From positions 1 to 64,000 of the forward strand of contig JANYDE010000042.1 of NCBI GenBank assembly GCA_025359915.1: a stretch of DNA of 64,000 nt, read 5' to 3'. The position numbers were made by a program, and so were the translations under genes. The notes under the pieces were generated by a model. It was not told the origin of the DNA. It searched no databases and saw only the letters and a list, made by a program, of their open reading frames with translations. Of this stretch, positions 18,156 to 26,837 are shown piece by piece (the stretch's first letter is position 1; every line of letters begins with the position of its first letter). The stretch is from Chamaesiphon sp. 336R_metabinner_41 (GTDB taxonomy: Bacteria > Cyanobacteriota > Cyanobacteriia > Cyanobacteriales > Chamaesiphonaceae).

Positions 18156-18336
18156 TCCCCCATCACTTCAACTCAGAATTTTGCGATTATTTTTCAGTTT
18201 CGCTAAAAATAGCTCGATTATAGTCCCGATTTCCTAGTTCGAGCTTTGTATATATAAGTAATCGCTAAGTCAGATTCGACTGATTACTTAGTACAATTCG
18301 ATCGACACAGAAACTGTTGCAACCTCACAAATACTC

Positions 18337-18480
18337 ATGAACACCATCACAACCTTCCTCGACAGACTGGCAGATTTGATTGAAGTCATTGCTCCTTCTC
18401 TCATTCCTACCAATCCAACTTTAAATCGCCGAGCTATTCCAGTTAAAGTTGTAATGACTAAGGCAGCCGCAAAGAAATAA
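18337..18480 (+). CDS. possible 47-residue protein
   Basis: A short frame from ATG 18337 to TAA 18478-18480. It begins MNTITTFLDRLADLIEVIAPSL and ends in a basic stretch KAAAKK. An amphipathic N-terminal helix followed by a basic tail is plausible for a small membrane-surface peptide. No ribosome site is obvious and I do not recognise it. It lies in a 515-bp gap that otherwise holds the hairpin after the barrel gene and one palindrome. Confidence 0.3.
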   Translation: MNTITTFLDRLADLIEVIAPSLIPTNPTLNRRAIPVKVVMTKAAAKK

Positions 18481-18535
18481 GCAATTGAAAACGTGTAGGG
18501 TAGGCAAATCGAAACTAGACTTTTAGAATTACGCT

Positions 18536-18568
18536 ATATCCCCGACTTCTCCAAGAAGTCGGGGATAT
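18536..18568. repeat. 33-bp hairpin, dispersed family D
   Basis: Arms of 15 bp (18536-18550 and 18554-18568) around a CCA loop, with the core CCCCGACTTCT. A second copy at 28121-28153 has the same core and a CCG loop. It lies downstream of valS and may end that leftward transcript. Confidence 0.85.
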
Positions 18569-18637
18569 GTCCCCCGTGCTTCTCGATTCACAAAATCTAG
18601 TATCTAGTATTTAGTCACTTGTAGTACATTCACACTA

Positions 18638-21382
18638 TTAGAATTGTTCGAGTCTCTCTTGGAGAATCTCTTTTTGTTTCTCGGCTTCAACCAAACTATC
18701 TTTAGTCTGTTGCACTACCTCTGGAGTAGCACGTTCGATAAATTTAGTATTATTTAATCGACTGTGAATCGATTCAATTTCTTTATCGATTTTATCAATC
18801 TTCTTCTGGATTTTAGCTTTGAAGGCTTCGAGATCGACGACTCCTGTGAGTGGCAGGATAATTTGTACGGTAGCAAAGACACTTGCTATAGATCTCGTTG
18901 GTTCTTCAGCTAGTTTATCAACAATCGTAAGTTGTTCGATCTGCGCTAAATCACAAAGATAAGTTTTCCCCCGCTCCAGAATTTGACGCTCTGATTCGCT
19001 ATCACTTTGGATGATAATTGCAATTTTAATTGCACGTTTGAGATCTGCTTCTGCGCGGAGGTTGCGGATGGTGCGAGTTACGCCGATGAGCAGTTCAAAC
19101 TCTCGATCGAGTTCCACATCAATTAGATGAGAATCACTGATAGGATATGGTTGAATCGAGATATCTCCTGTCTCCTCCTTCCCAAGGGGGGATTGAGTTA
19201 ATGTCTGCCAAATTTCGGCCGTGACGTGGGGCATAAATGGATGCAATAATTTTAAGATGCCATCCAAGATCAAGGCTAAAGTTTGGAGTACAACTAATTT
19301 ACTATTTGGATCTGCATCTTCTTGTAAACGTGATTTGACTAGCTCGATATACCAGTCGCAGAAATCACCCCAGAAGAATTCATATAGTCCTTTTGCTGCT
19401 TCACCTAAGGCATATCGATCGATATTATCACTTGTTTGCTGGATGGTTTGATGGAAACGAGATAAAATCCATTTGTCGGCTACTTCTAATAATTCGGTAG
19501 CTGGTGCTGCAAGATGATCACCATCAAACTTGAATTCTGATGTCTCAAAATTCATCATCACAAATCGCGCCGCATTCCAAATTTTATTCGTGAAATTACG
19601 ACTCGCTTCGACGGATTCCGATTCGTCAGTTTTGCGATTGTATTGAATCCGAATATCTTGTCCCGCACCGACTACTTCACGGACTAAAGTATAGCGAAGT
19701 GCATCGGTACCGTATTTATCAATCAGTAATAATGGATCGATCCCATTATTAGCTGACTTCGACATCTTCTTCCCATTTTCATCCAGAACTAACCCATGGA
19801 TGTAGACATTTTCAAACGGCATTTTACCAGTCAAATATCCTGACATCATCGTCATTCGGGCAACCCAAAAAAAGATAATATCAAACCCCGTAACTAGCGT
19901 CGATGTCGGATAGTACATCTCTAAATCCACCGTATTTTCCGGCCAACCAAGCGTAGAGAATGGCCATAAACCAGACGAAAACCAAGTATCCAACACGTCA
20001 GGATCTTGAACTAATTGTACATCTGCGCCGAACTGTTCGATCGCCTGTTCCCGCGCCTCCGCTGCACTTTTGGCAACAAAGAACGGCGTATGATCTGTGA
20101 TCTCTCCGCCAGATTCACTCACAGCATACCAAGCCGGAATTTGATGTCCCCACCACAATTGCCGCGAGATGCACCAATCTTGCAATTTGACCAACCAATC
20201 CCGATATACTTTCGTCCAGCGTTGAGGGACGAATTCGGGGGAATTCTGGTGATCTAAATGCTCCAGACAGTTATCCGCCATCGGACGGATTTTGACGAAC
20301 CATTGCGTCGATAATAATGGCTCTACAGGTACCTTTCCTCGATCGCTATAAGGTACAGTATGCTTATATGCTTCGATCTTAACTAAATTACCTAACTCCT
20401 CTAATTTAGCCACCAGATTGCGCCGCGCTGCAAATCTTTCTTGTCCTTCAAATTCGCCAGCATTATCATTGAGAGTGCCGTCTTTATTCATGATATTAAT
20501 CAACGGTAAACTGTGACGTTTACCCATCGCGAAGTCATTCGGATCGTGGGCGGGTGTCACCTTCACACAACCAGTCCCAAAATCAGCCTCAACAAAATCA
20601 TCACCTACGATCAGAATTTCACGCCCAACAATTGGTAAAGTAACAGTTTTACCAATCAGATGCTTGTATCTTTCATCATTAGGATTGACCGCAACAGCAG
20701 TATCGCCCAACATCGTTTCAGGACGAGTAGTTGCCACTTCAATATATCCCGAACCATCACTCAAAGGATATCGGAAATACCATAAACTCCCATTAGTTTC
20801 CTTATTCTCCACCTCCAAATCCGACACCGCCGATTGAGAAGCTGGACACCAATTGACCAAATACTGTCCCCGATAAATCAGCCCATCTTTGTGCAGCCTT
20901 ACAAATGCCTCTAATACCGCCTTAGATAGCCCCTCATCCAACGTAAACCGTTCCCGCGTCCAATCCGCCGAAACACCCATCCGCTTGAGCTGATTGACTA
21001 TCGTACCGCCAGATTCAGCCTTCCACTCCCACGCGCGTTCTAGAAATTTCTCGCGCCCGACATCATACCGCGTCTTACCCTCAGCCTTGAGCTGCTTCTC
21101 CAGAATCGTCTGTACCGCAATACTGGCGTGATCTGTACCAGGGAGAAATAGCGTATTGTCCCCGCACATCCGATGATACCGAATCAGCGCATCGATGAGC
21201 GAACTTTCAAACGCATGTCCCAGGTGCAAACTTCCCGTTACGTTTGGGGGCGGAATGACGATGCAGAAGGGTTTCCCACCTCTAGCCGGATCGACTTTAT
21301 AGGTTTGGTTGGTTTCCCAAATCTGTTGCCATTTGGCTTCGGTTGTCTTTGCGTCGTACTGGGGGGGAAGATTAGCTGTCAT
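18638..21382 (-). CDS. valS: Valyl-tRNA synthetase
   Basis: A 914-residue class I synthetase that charges tRNA-Val. [15 protein letters not shown] holds the HIGH-type motif, and KKMSKSANN is the KMSKS loop. The editing domain ([19 protein letters not shown]) lies between them and removes mischarged threonine. The last 65 residues are a heptad-rich coiled coil ([15 protein letters not shown]), the valine-specific tRNA arm. Length is normal for bacterial ValS. The ATG at 21382 is preceded by 56 bp to the next gene, which is divergent. Confidence 0.98.
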   Translation of the reverse strand: MTANLPPQYDAKTTEAKWQQIWETNQTYKVDPARGGKPFCIVIPPPNVTGSLHLGHAFESSLIDALIRYHRMCGDNTLFLPGTDHASIAVQTILEKQLKAEGKTRYDVGREKFLERAWEWKAESGGTIVNQLKRMGVSADWTRERFTLDEGLSKAVLEAFVRLHKDGLIYRGQYLVNWCPASQSAVSDLEVENKETNGSLWYFRYPLSDGSGYIEVATTRPETMLGDTAVAVNPNDERYKHLIGKTVTLPIVGREILIVGDDFVEADFGTGCVKVTPAHDPNDFAMGKRHSLPLINIMNKDGTLNDNAGEFEGQERFAARRNLVAKLEELGNLVKIEAYKHTVPYSDRGKVPVEPLLSTQWFVKIRPMADNCLEHLDHQNSPEFVPQRWTKVYRDWLVKLQDWCISRQLWWGHQIPAWYAVSESGGEITDHTPFFVAKSAAEAREQAIEQFGADVQLVQDPDVLDTWFSSGLWPFSTLGWPENTVDLEMYYPTSTLVTGFDIIFFWVARMTMMSGYLTGKMPFENVYIHGLVLDENGKKMSKSANNGIDPLLLIDKYGTDALRYTLVREVVGAGQDIRIQYNRKTDESESVEASRNFTNKIWNAARFVMMNFETSEFKFDGDHLAAPATELLEVADKWILSRFHQTIQQTSDNIDRYALGEAAKGLYEFFWGDFCDWYIELVKSRLQEDADPNSKLVVLQTLALILDGILKLLHPFMPHVTAEIWQTLTQSPLGKEETGDISIQPYPISDSHLIDVELDREFELLIGVTRTIRNLRAEADLKRAIKIAIIIQSDSESERQILERGKTYLCDLAQIEQLTIVDKLAEEPTRSIASVFATVQIILPLTGVVDLEAFKAKIQKKIDKIDKEIESIHSRLNNTKFIERATPEVVQQTKDSLVEAEKQKEILQERLEQF

Positions 21383-21438
21383 GGGATGCTTGATATTGGC
21401 ACTCTATTATAATTGTGCCATAGGGTTGGGATTAGAAT

Positions 21439-21861
21439 ATGAGTAGCAGAGATCTAGAAGGATTAAACCGCAGAGGCGCAGAGGACGCAGAGGTAAGAGA
21501 ATTGAGTTATGGGGTGATTGGTGCGGCGATGGAGGTACATCGGATTTTAGGTGCAGGGTTTTTGGAGTCGGTGTATGCGGATGCTTTGGCGTTTGAATTG
21601 GAACATCGTCAGATTAGATTTGAACGAGAGGTTGAAGTGTCTGTTAATTATAAAGGTAGAAAAGTCGGCACAGGTAGAATGGATTTAGTCATTGATGACA
21701 CAATTATTATCGAACTAAAAGCCGTTGAAAGTTTACGTCCCGTTCATGATGCTCAAGTAATTTCTTATCTCAAAATGACTGGATATCCTCTCGGACTCTT
21801 GATTAACTTCAACGTTCCACTCTTAAAAGAAGGCATCCGTCGCCTCATCCTCTCACAATAA
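21439..21861 (+). CDS. GxxExxY-family protein
   Basis: A 140-residue member of the GxxExxY family, with the naming motif GFLESVY at 40-46 and IIIELKAVESL near the middle. The E-x-K pattern after a DxVI strand suggests a PD-(D/E)XK-like nuclease core, although the biochemical role of the family is not settled. The start is taken at ATG 21439. Residues 10-18 (NRRGAEDAE) are encoded by the left arm of a 28-bp inverted repeat whose mirror lies just past the stop. The whole gene is thus bracketed by the repeat, which suggests it moves as a cassette. Confidence 0.85.
   Translation: MSSRDLEGLNRRGAEDAEVRELSYGVIGAAMEVHRILGAGFLESVYADALAFELEHRQIRFEREVEVSVNYKGRKVGTGRMDLVIDDTIIIELKAVESLRPVHDAQVISYLKMTGYPLGLLINFNVPLLKEGIRRLILSQ
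21466..21493 (+). repeat. Left arm of 28-bp inverted repeat around GxxExxY gene
   Basis: Starts AACCGCAGAGGCGCAGAGG and is a perfect reverse complement of 21865-21892. It lies within the coding sequence and encodes NRRGAEDAE. Confidence 0.95.
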
Positions 21862-21864
21862 ACC

Positions 21865-21892
21865 CCTCTGCGTCCTCTGCGCCTCTGCGGTT
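21865..21892 (-). repeat. Right arm of 28-bp inverted repeat around GxxExxY gene
   Basis: Begins three bases after the stop codon at 21859-21861. It matches the left arm 28 of 28 in inverse orientation. Confidence 0.95.
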
Positions 21893-21908
21893 AAAAAAGA
21901 CACAAATT

Positions 21909-22208
21909 ATGGAACCCACAAAACGTCAAAAATTAGAAGCGGCTGGATGGAAAGTCACTACCGTAGCTGAATTTTTAGATCTCTCACCAGAAGAGATGGA
22001 GATGATTGAGATTCGATTATCTCTGAGTAAATTGCTGAAGAAATTTAGAGAACAACAGAATTTAATTGAGAATAGTAATTCTAGTCGATCGAGGGTGGCT
22101 AAAATGGAAGCTAGCAATCCGTCAGTGTCGATCGATCTATTAATCAAGTCGCTATTATCACTTGGTGCCACCCGTGAAGATATTGCAACAGCAATATCGG
22201 GAAACTAA
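21909..22208 (+). CDS. XRE-like DNA-binding protein with shortened helix-turn-helix
   Basis: A 99-residue protein. From about residue 36 it resembles small cyanobacterial XRE/HigA-type regulators: LSLSKLLKKFREQQNL, then SRSRVAKMEASNPSVSIDLLIKSLLSLGATRED. In intact relatives a full second helix (typically TQxELAxLLxxSQSRVAKME) precedes the SRVAKME stretch. Here NLIENSNSSRSRVAKME is about eight residues short, so the DNA-binding motif may be damaged. Such genes are often antitoxins of a type II pair, but no RelE/HigB-like toxin is adjacent; the neighbour is the GxxExxY gene 47 bp upstream on the same strand. Confidence 0.7.
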   Translation: MEPTKRQKLEAAGWKVTTVAEFLDLSPEEMEMIEIRLSLSKLLKKFREQQNLIENSNSSRSRVAKMEASNPSVSIDLLIKSLLSLGATREDIATAISGN

Positions 22209-22215
22209 CACAGAT

Positions 22216-22439
22216 CTGTAGGGGCTGGTTTATGCTAGAAGTCGCTGCTGTAATGATAACTATCGTACAAACCCGCCCTCACCCACTGTCAGCATCTCGT
22301 TGGCGTAGCCTCTCGGTACGAGAATCGCGTTTTTATTGCGTTGATAAAAGAGACATGCGTAAGTTTCTGGTGGGGTTAGGCAGGTTTGTACGGAAGTTGT
22401 CTTCAGGTTTGAATTAGTCGCACAAACCTGCCCCTACAG
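22216..22439. repeat. 224-bp nested inverted-repeat element, dispersed family B
   Basis: Ends are CTGTAGGGGCTGGTTT (22216-22231) and the inverse AAACCTGCCCCTACAG (22424-22439), 15 of 16 matching. Inside is a second pair: ACAAACCCGCCC near 22269 and the inverse of TACAAACCTGCC near 22380. No coding sequence is evident. Shorter relatives are at 50455-50524 and 61860-61927. It fills the gap between the XRE-like gene and the hypothetical gene at 22462. Confidence 0.75.
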
Positions 22440-22461
22440 CGTTAAAATTTGCGTGGCGAGA

Positions 22462-22917
22462 TTAGTATTTTTCCATCAGGTTACGAACAAACTGTGCATA
22501 TTCCTGAACCCGAACATAACTTATACAGAATGGACCACCGTAACCGTACTGAGAGCGATAGCTATTAACGTTCATGATCTCACGACGCTCAGTATCACTT
22601 AATCCGTAGTGCCATTGCATTGAATTCATTAATCCTACCCATTTCTGACTTGGACTATTAACTAGATCGAGTTCTTTAGCAACGACATTAGGGTTAGATT
22701 TAATCAGGTTGGTAAGCCGATCTGCCAGCGCACCATTAATTTTATGAAAAGCGGCATCGTAATGTGGACCATTTTGTAAAAGCTCCTTTTTTTGTTCTTC
22801 CAAGGCAAGCAACAATTTCTCTTGAATTCGATCTAGCTGTAAACATAATTCCTTGTTAGCAGCGATTTTACGGAGATCTTCTAAGCCATCCAGTAACTTT
22901 GCTTGAGCCTCGTCCAT
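22462..22917 (-). CDS. hypothetical protein downstream of STAND NTPase
   Basis: A 151-residue protein I do not recognise. The first 75 residues are strongly helical and charged (LDGLEDLRKIAANKELCLQL), likely a coiled coil. The second half has aromatic and glycine-rich motifs (SQKWVGLMNSMQWHYG, RSQYGYGGPFC). There is no signal peptide or membrane segment. It starts 65 bp after the stop of the large STAND gene on the same strand, so the two are probably co-transcribed and may work together. Confidence 0.6.
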   Translation of the reverse strand: MDEAQAKLLDGLEDLRKIAANKELCLQLDRIQEKLLLALEEQKKELLQNGPHYDAAFHKINGALADRLTNLIKSNPNVVAKELDLVNSPSQKWVGLMNSMQWHYGLSDTERREIMNVNSYRSQYGYGGPFCISYVRVQEYAQFVRNLMEKY

Positions 22918-22982
22918 GATTTTATCCTGATTTTTTAAAATTTATTTATTTACGTCCAGTATAATAGAACACATAGGCGGCA

Positions 22983-25900
22983 TCAATCGATCGCACCCAA
23001 GAGTTTTAGCGTTTCTGTTTCCGCAGTAGTCAACCCTGAAATACCAGTAATATTCATTTGTTCGTAAGGTCTAGGTGCCCGCATGGTTTGAATGCATTCA
23101 CCTGTTTCTGTCTGCCAGAGCTTGATTGTTTGATCTTGACTACCACTGACGATCGTTTGACCATCGGGGGTAAATAAAACCGATCGAATCCAGTTATGAT
23201 GCCCCTCTAATGTACTGATACATTCCCCCGTTTGCAGATCCCAGAGTTTGACGATCGAATCGTAGCCGCCACTTACCAGCATTTGACCATTGGGACTGAA
23301 GGCTACAGATAGTAAACAATTCAGATGTCCGGTCAAAATTTGCAGGCATTTACCGCTGTCGATTTCCCAAATCCGAATTGTTTTATCAAAGCTACAACTA
23401 GCGATCGTGTTACCGTCAGGACTAATTGCGATCGACCAAATTTGATCGGTGTGTCCTTGCAAGGTTTTGAGGCACACACCACTGCGGACATCCCAGACGC
23501 GGATCGATCGATCTTGACTCCCACTCACCAGCAGTTTTCCCGATGGACTGAAGGCTACAGCACCGACAGTTCCGGTATGTCCTTGTAAGATACTCAAACA
23601 GGCACCGTTATCCGTATTCCACAGCCGTAGCGTTTTGTCGGCACTACCACTGGCGAGTAGATCCCCCGCCGGATTGAAGGCGACACTATAAATCCAGCCA
23701 TCGTGTCCTTGGAGCGTATTCAAGCAAGCTCCACTGCGAATATTCCACAGCTTCGCCGTCTTGTCCGCGCTGCCACTGGCGAGTAGTTCGCCACTAGGCG
23801 CGAAGGCGATCGCATAAATCCAGCCACCATGTCCCCAGAGCGTGTTTCGGAGCGTTTGGGTAGCCAAATCCCACAATCGAATCGTGCGATCGTCACTACC
23901 GCTGGCGAGGGTTTGCCCTTGGGGTTGAATCGCTAGGGAACAGACAGAAACCTGATACCCCTGAAACGTATACAAGCATTTACCCTTTTCGATATTCCAG
24001 ATCCGAATTGTCGTGTCATAACTCCCACTCGCCAGCAATCCCTTCGTCGGATGAAAAGCAACCGATCGCACCCAATTGGTATGATCTGTGAGCTTATGGA
24101 GACAAGTGCCTGTATTCACCTCCCAGAGGCGCACGGTGTTGTCATAACTCCCACTTGCTAGGAGATCCCCAGTTGGATTGAAAGCGACGCTCCAGACCCG
24201 ATCTTGATGGGCTGATAGAATGTTCAGACAAGCTCCAGTGTCGATCGACCACAACCGGACTGATTTGTCGTGACTACCCGTCGCGAGGATGGAATCGGAA
24301 GGAGAGAAAGCCACCGATGTAATACCAGCACCATGTCCGACTAAAGTCTTTAAGCAAGCGCAATTACGCGCATCCCAGATTTTAGCGGAGCTGTCGAAGC
24401 TGCTGGTAGCAAGGGTTTCACCAGTAGGGCTAAAAGCTACCGACCACACATGGTTTGTATGTCCCTCCAGAATTTTGAGGCAAGCACCGCTGGAAATATC
24501 CCAAATTCTAATACTGTTGTCTTCACTCCCACTAGCTAAGATCTCGCCAGATGGATGAAAGGCAACAGTGCCAACCGATGCACTGTGTCCCAATAAGTTT
24601 TTCAAGCAGTCGCCATTACTGACGTTCCAGAGTCGAACGGATCGATCGTCGCTACTACTGGCTAATAAGTCGCTCGTGGCATTGAATGCGAGGGCATAGA
24701 CTCGTCCGGTATGTCCGACACAATTGAGGATTTCCTGCCCTGTAGCCACGTCCCACAAGCTAATCACACCATCACCATGTCCGCTCGCCATATATTTGCC
24801 ATCGGCACTATAAGCGATCGAAAAAACGATGCCAAAATCCTGAGTGAAGGTTGTTTTAAATAACTTAGCACCTGCAAAATTGACATTTCTAGCGATCGCC
24901 CCTTGAAGATAAGCTTGGCGAATAGTTAGTTCTGAAAAGTCGTACTGACTGAGATCGATATTTAAACAACATAGCAAATTGATCAAATTACCTGTCGCAT
25001 ATCCCGCAGCCAAATCTGGAGAATTGCGAATCTTTTTCAGTGTGTTTGCCAGTTGAGTTTCTAGATTCGTAAAGTGACTGGAAATTGGCTTGAGAACAAA
25101 TCGAATTTGAGCTTCTCGAACATGATCTTTGGCAGTAGCTTTAAGCAGTGCGTAACGATTGAAAAATAATAGTTGTCCAGTTTGGAGTTCGAGATCGACG
25201 GATTTAACTAATCGATCGATGACATATTCCATGATTACATTTTGCAATGTAAATCCTTTGTCAACGCGCTGAACTAGCGATAGGCGAATTAAACTGTGCA
25301 GGTCATTTTGGACGATCGACTGGGATAACGGTGGCAAAACATCACTGACTAATTCTTCGAGTAATACTGGTTCTCGATCGATTGCCAGCCAGTAGAGAAT
25401 CGACTGTTCGGCATCGGACAATCGATCGAACTGTTCATCTAGCATCTGAGAAATATCTTCAAAGATTGGATTAGATTCAGATAAAAAATTACTCATATTC
25501 CCCCCAAATAATTCTTGAATACAATTTGCCACTAAATTCAATGCTAAAGGATGTCCGCTATAGATATCGGCAATCTTCATCGCATCTTCAGCCGATCCGT
25601 CTAATTCGTTGTCTTGTAAAATAGCTTGTGCGGCGGTAGGTATCAGTCCCTCCAGAAATAAACACCGGACAAGTTTAGTTTTTCCTTCTAATTTGGCGAT
25701 CAATGCAGGCTTATTTCGACTAGTCACAACCAGACAACTCTGGTGTTTTGAAGTGGCAACTTTATCGAAGAGCACGCCATAATCTTCATGTTCAGGTATG
25801 TATTGATCGTGATGGCTACCGTTATCCATAATTGATTCGGCATTATCTAAAATGATCAAACATCGAAATTTATTCAGATATTGAACTATGCTCCTAATTT

Positions 25901-26513
25901 GATTGTTAGTGCTAGTAGGAATATCCAATTCCTGTTGACTGGATAACACTTTAATGAGATCTGTCAAAATCCGATTGAGTGGTGGTGATTCGCGGATGCT
26001 CAACCAAATTACATAGTCAAAACTTGGTTGAATTTGTCTAACCAACGCCACTGATAGAGCCGTTTTACCAATTCCCCCAATTCCCAATAAAAAGATCAGC
26101 CGATAACCATCATTAATAATCAATTGTTTCAATGTCGAGATTTTATCTTCTCGCCCATGCAAATCGATCTCATCGGGTGCATCTTCTAGATCGACATATA
26201 CAGCAGGATTAACCAGAGCAATCGGTAAAGAACTGTATTTTTTTTGAGCATCTAAATGTGCTAAAACAACAGATTTAAAGGTATTCTTTTTAACAGGCTC
26301 CCCAAACACTTCAGCTAGCAGATCCCAAAGTTTCAATCCTTCATTTTTGATATGTGCTTCACTTCGATAGATATTCAGCGAAATATCAGCATATCCCTTT
26401 CGATTCCAAGATCCTCTAAAAATTTCTACGAAGATTTCAGACAAACGCTCTTGAGTTTTCTCGAAAGTTTTGTCATTGACAAATAGCAAAACTTCTTCGA
26501 CATCTATATCCAT
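22983..26513 (-). CDS. STAND NTPase with NB-ARC and 14 WD40 repeats
   Basis: An 1176-residue signalling ATPase. Residues 1-85 match the small helical domain (vWA-MoxR-associated N-terminal type; FRGSWNRKGYADI, GLKLWDLLAEVFGEPV) common in cyanobacterial NB-ARC proteins. The NB-ARC module follows, with Walker A GIGGIGKT at 144-151 and Walker B CLIILDNAES. A winged-helix region, a short pentapeptide-like link (AYLQGAIARNVNFAGAKLFK) and 14 WD repeats follow, each ending in a version of IRLWD. Fourteen repeats fit two seven-bladed propellers. STAND proteins sense a ligand through the repeats and oligomerise on ATP binding. Relatives act in signalling and, in some lineages, phage defence; which applies here is unknown. 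Confidence 0.93.
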   Translation of the reverse strand: MDIDVEEVLLFVNDKTFEKTQERLSEIFVEIFRGSWNRKGYADISLNIYRSEAHIKNEGLKLWDLLAEVFGEPVKKNTFKSVVLAHLDAQKKYSSLPIALVNPAVYVDLEDAPDEIDLHGREDKISTLKQLIINDGYRLIFLLGIGGIGKTALSVALVRQIQPSFDYVIWLSIRESPPLNRILTDLIKVLSSQQELDIPTSTNNQIRSIVQYLNKFRCLIILDNAESIMDNGSHHDQYIPEHEDYGVLFDKVATSKHQSCLVVTSRNKPALIAKLEGKTKLVRCLFLEGLIPTAAQAILQDNELDGSAEDAMKIADIYSGHPLALNLVANCIQELFGGNMSNFLSESNPIFEDISQMLDEQFDRLSDAEQSILYWLAIDREPVLLEELVSDVLPPLSQSIVQNDLHSLIRLSLVQRVDKGFTLQNVIMEYVIDRLVKSVDLELQTGQLLFFNRYALLKATAKDHVREAQIRFVLKPISSHFTNLETQLANTLKKIRNSPDLAAGYATGNLINLLCCLNIDLSQYDFSELTIRQAYLQGAIARNVNFAGAKLFKTTFTQDFGIVFSIAYSADGKYMASGHGDGVISLWDVATGQEILNCVGHTGRVYALAFNATSDLLASSSDDRSVRLWNVSNGDCLKNLLGHSASVGTVAFHPSGEILASGSEDNSIRIWDISSGACLKILEGHTNHVWSVAFSPTGETLATSSFDSSAKIWDARNCACLKTLVGHGAGITSVAFSPSDSILATGSHDKSVRLWSIDTGACLNILSAHQDRVWSVAFNPTGDLLASGSYDNTVRLWEVNTGTCLHKLTDHTNWVRSVAFHPTKGLLASGSYDTTIRIWNIEKGKCLYTFQGYQVSVCSLAIQPQGQTLASGSDDRTIRLWDLATQTLRNTLWGHGGWIYAIAFAPSGELLASGSADKTAKLWNIRSGACLNTLQGHDGWIYSVAFNPAGDLLASGSADKTLRLWNTDNGACLSILQGHTGTVGAVAFSPSGKLLVSGSQDRSIRVWDVRSGVCLKTLQGHTDQIWSIAISPDGNTIASCSFDKTIRIWEIDSGKCLQILTGHLNCLLSVAFSPNGQMLVSGGYDSIVKLWDLQTGECISTLEGHHNWIRSVLFTPDGQTIVSGSQDQTIKLWQTETGECIQTMRAPRPYEQMNITGISGLTTAETETLKLLGAID

Positions 26514-26630
26514 ATCAAACTACATCCATTAATACGATCTTGATCGATTACCTACTATTAATTTTACAATCACTGTTGCTAACTTATTAGCCCAAGTTAC
26601 TACCCATAATCTCAGCGGTTAGAAACCGCT

Positions 26631-26796
26631 GCTAACACTGCAAAGTCAGCCTACGCGGACTGAAATATTAGTCCGCGCAGCGATTCGCGCTCGTCGGGTT
26701 TCCCGACGGTTTAGCGGCGTTTTTATTCGGGGGTTCCCCCCGAATAAAAAAACGACAAGACAGCGAATCAAGACAGGCGGACTTTGCAGTGTTAGC
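26631..26796. mobile_element. 166-bp non-coding element with 17-bp perfect ends and three internal hairpins
   Basis: Ends 26631-26647 and 26780-26796 are perfect 17-bp inverted repeats (GCTAACACTGCAAAGTC). Inside are stems at 26656-26677 (GCGGACT with AGTCCGC), 26692-26708 (CGTCGGG with CCCGACG) and 26720-26750 (14 bp, TTTTTATTCGGGGG). It sits between the NYN gene and the STAND gene. It could be a MITE or a structured RNA element. No clear target duplication was seen. Confidence 0.65.
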
Positions 26797-26837
26797 CACG
26801 ATTTTAATCGTAGGCATTCTATAGGTAGCAACTTGGG

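Noticed and set aside
22232-22417. 61-codon frame in the repeat element
   Set aside because: It lies entirely inside nested inverted repeats and shows no protein-like composition.
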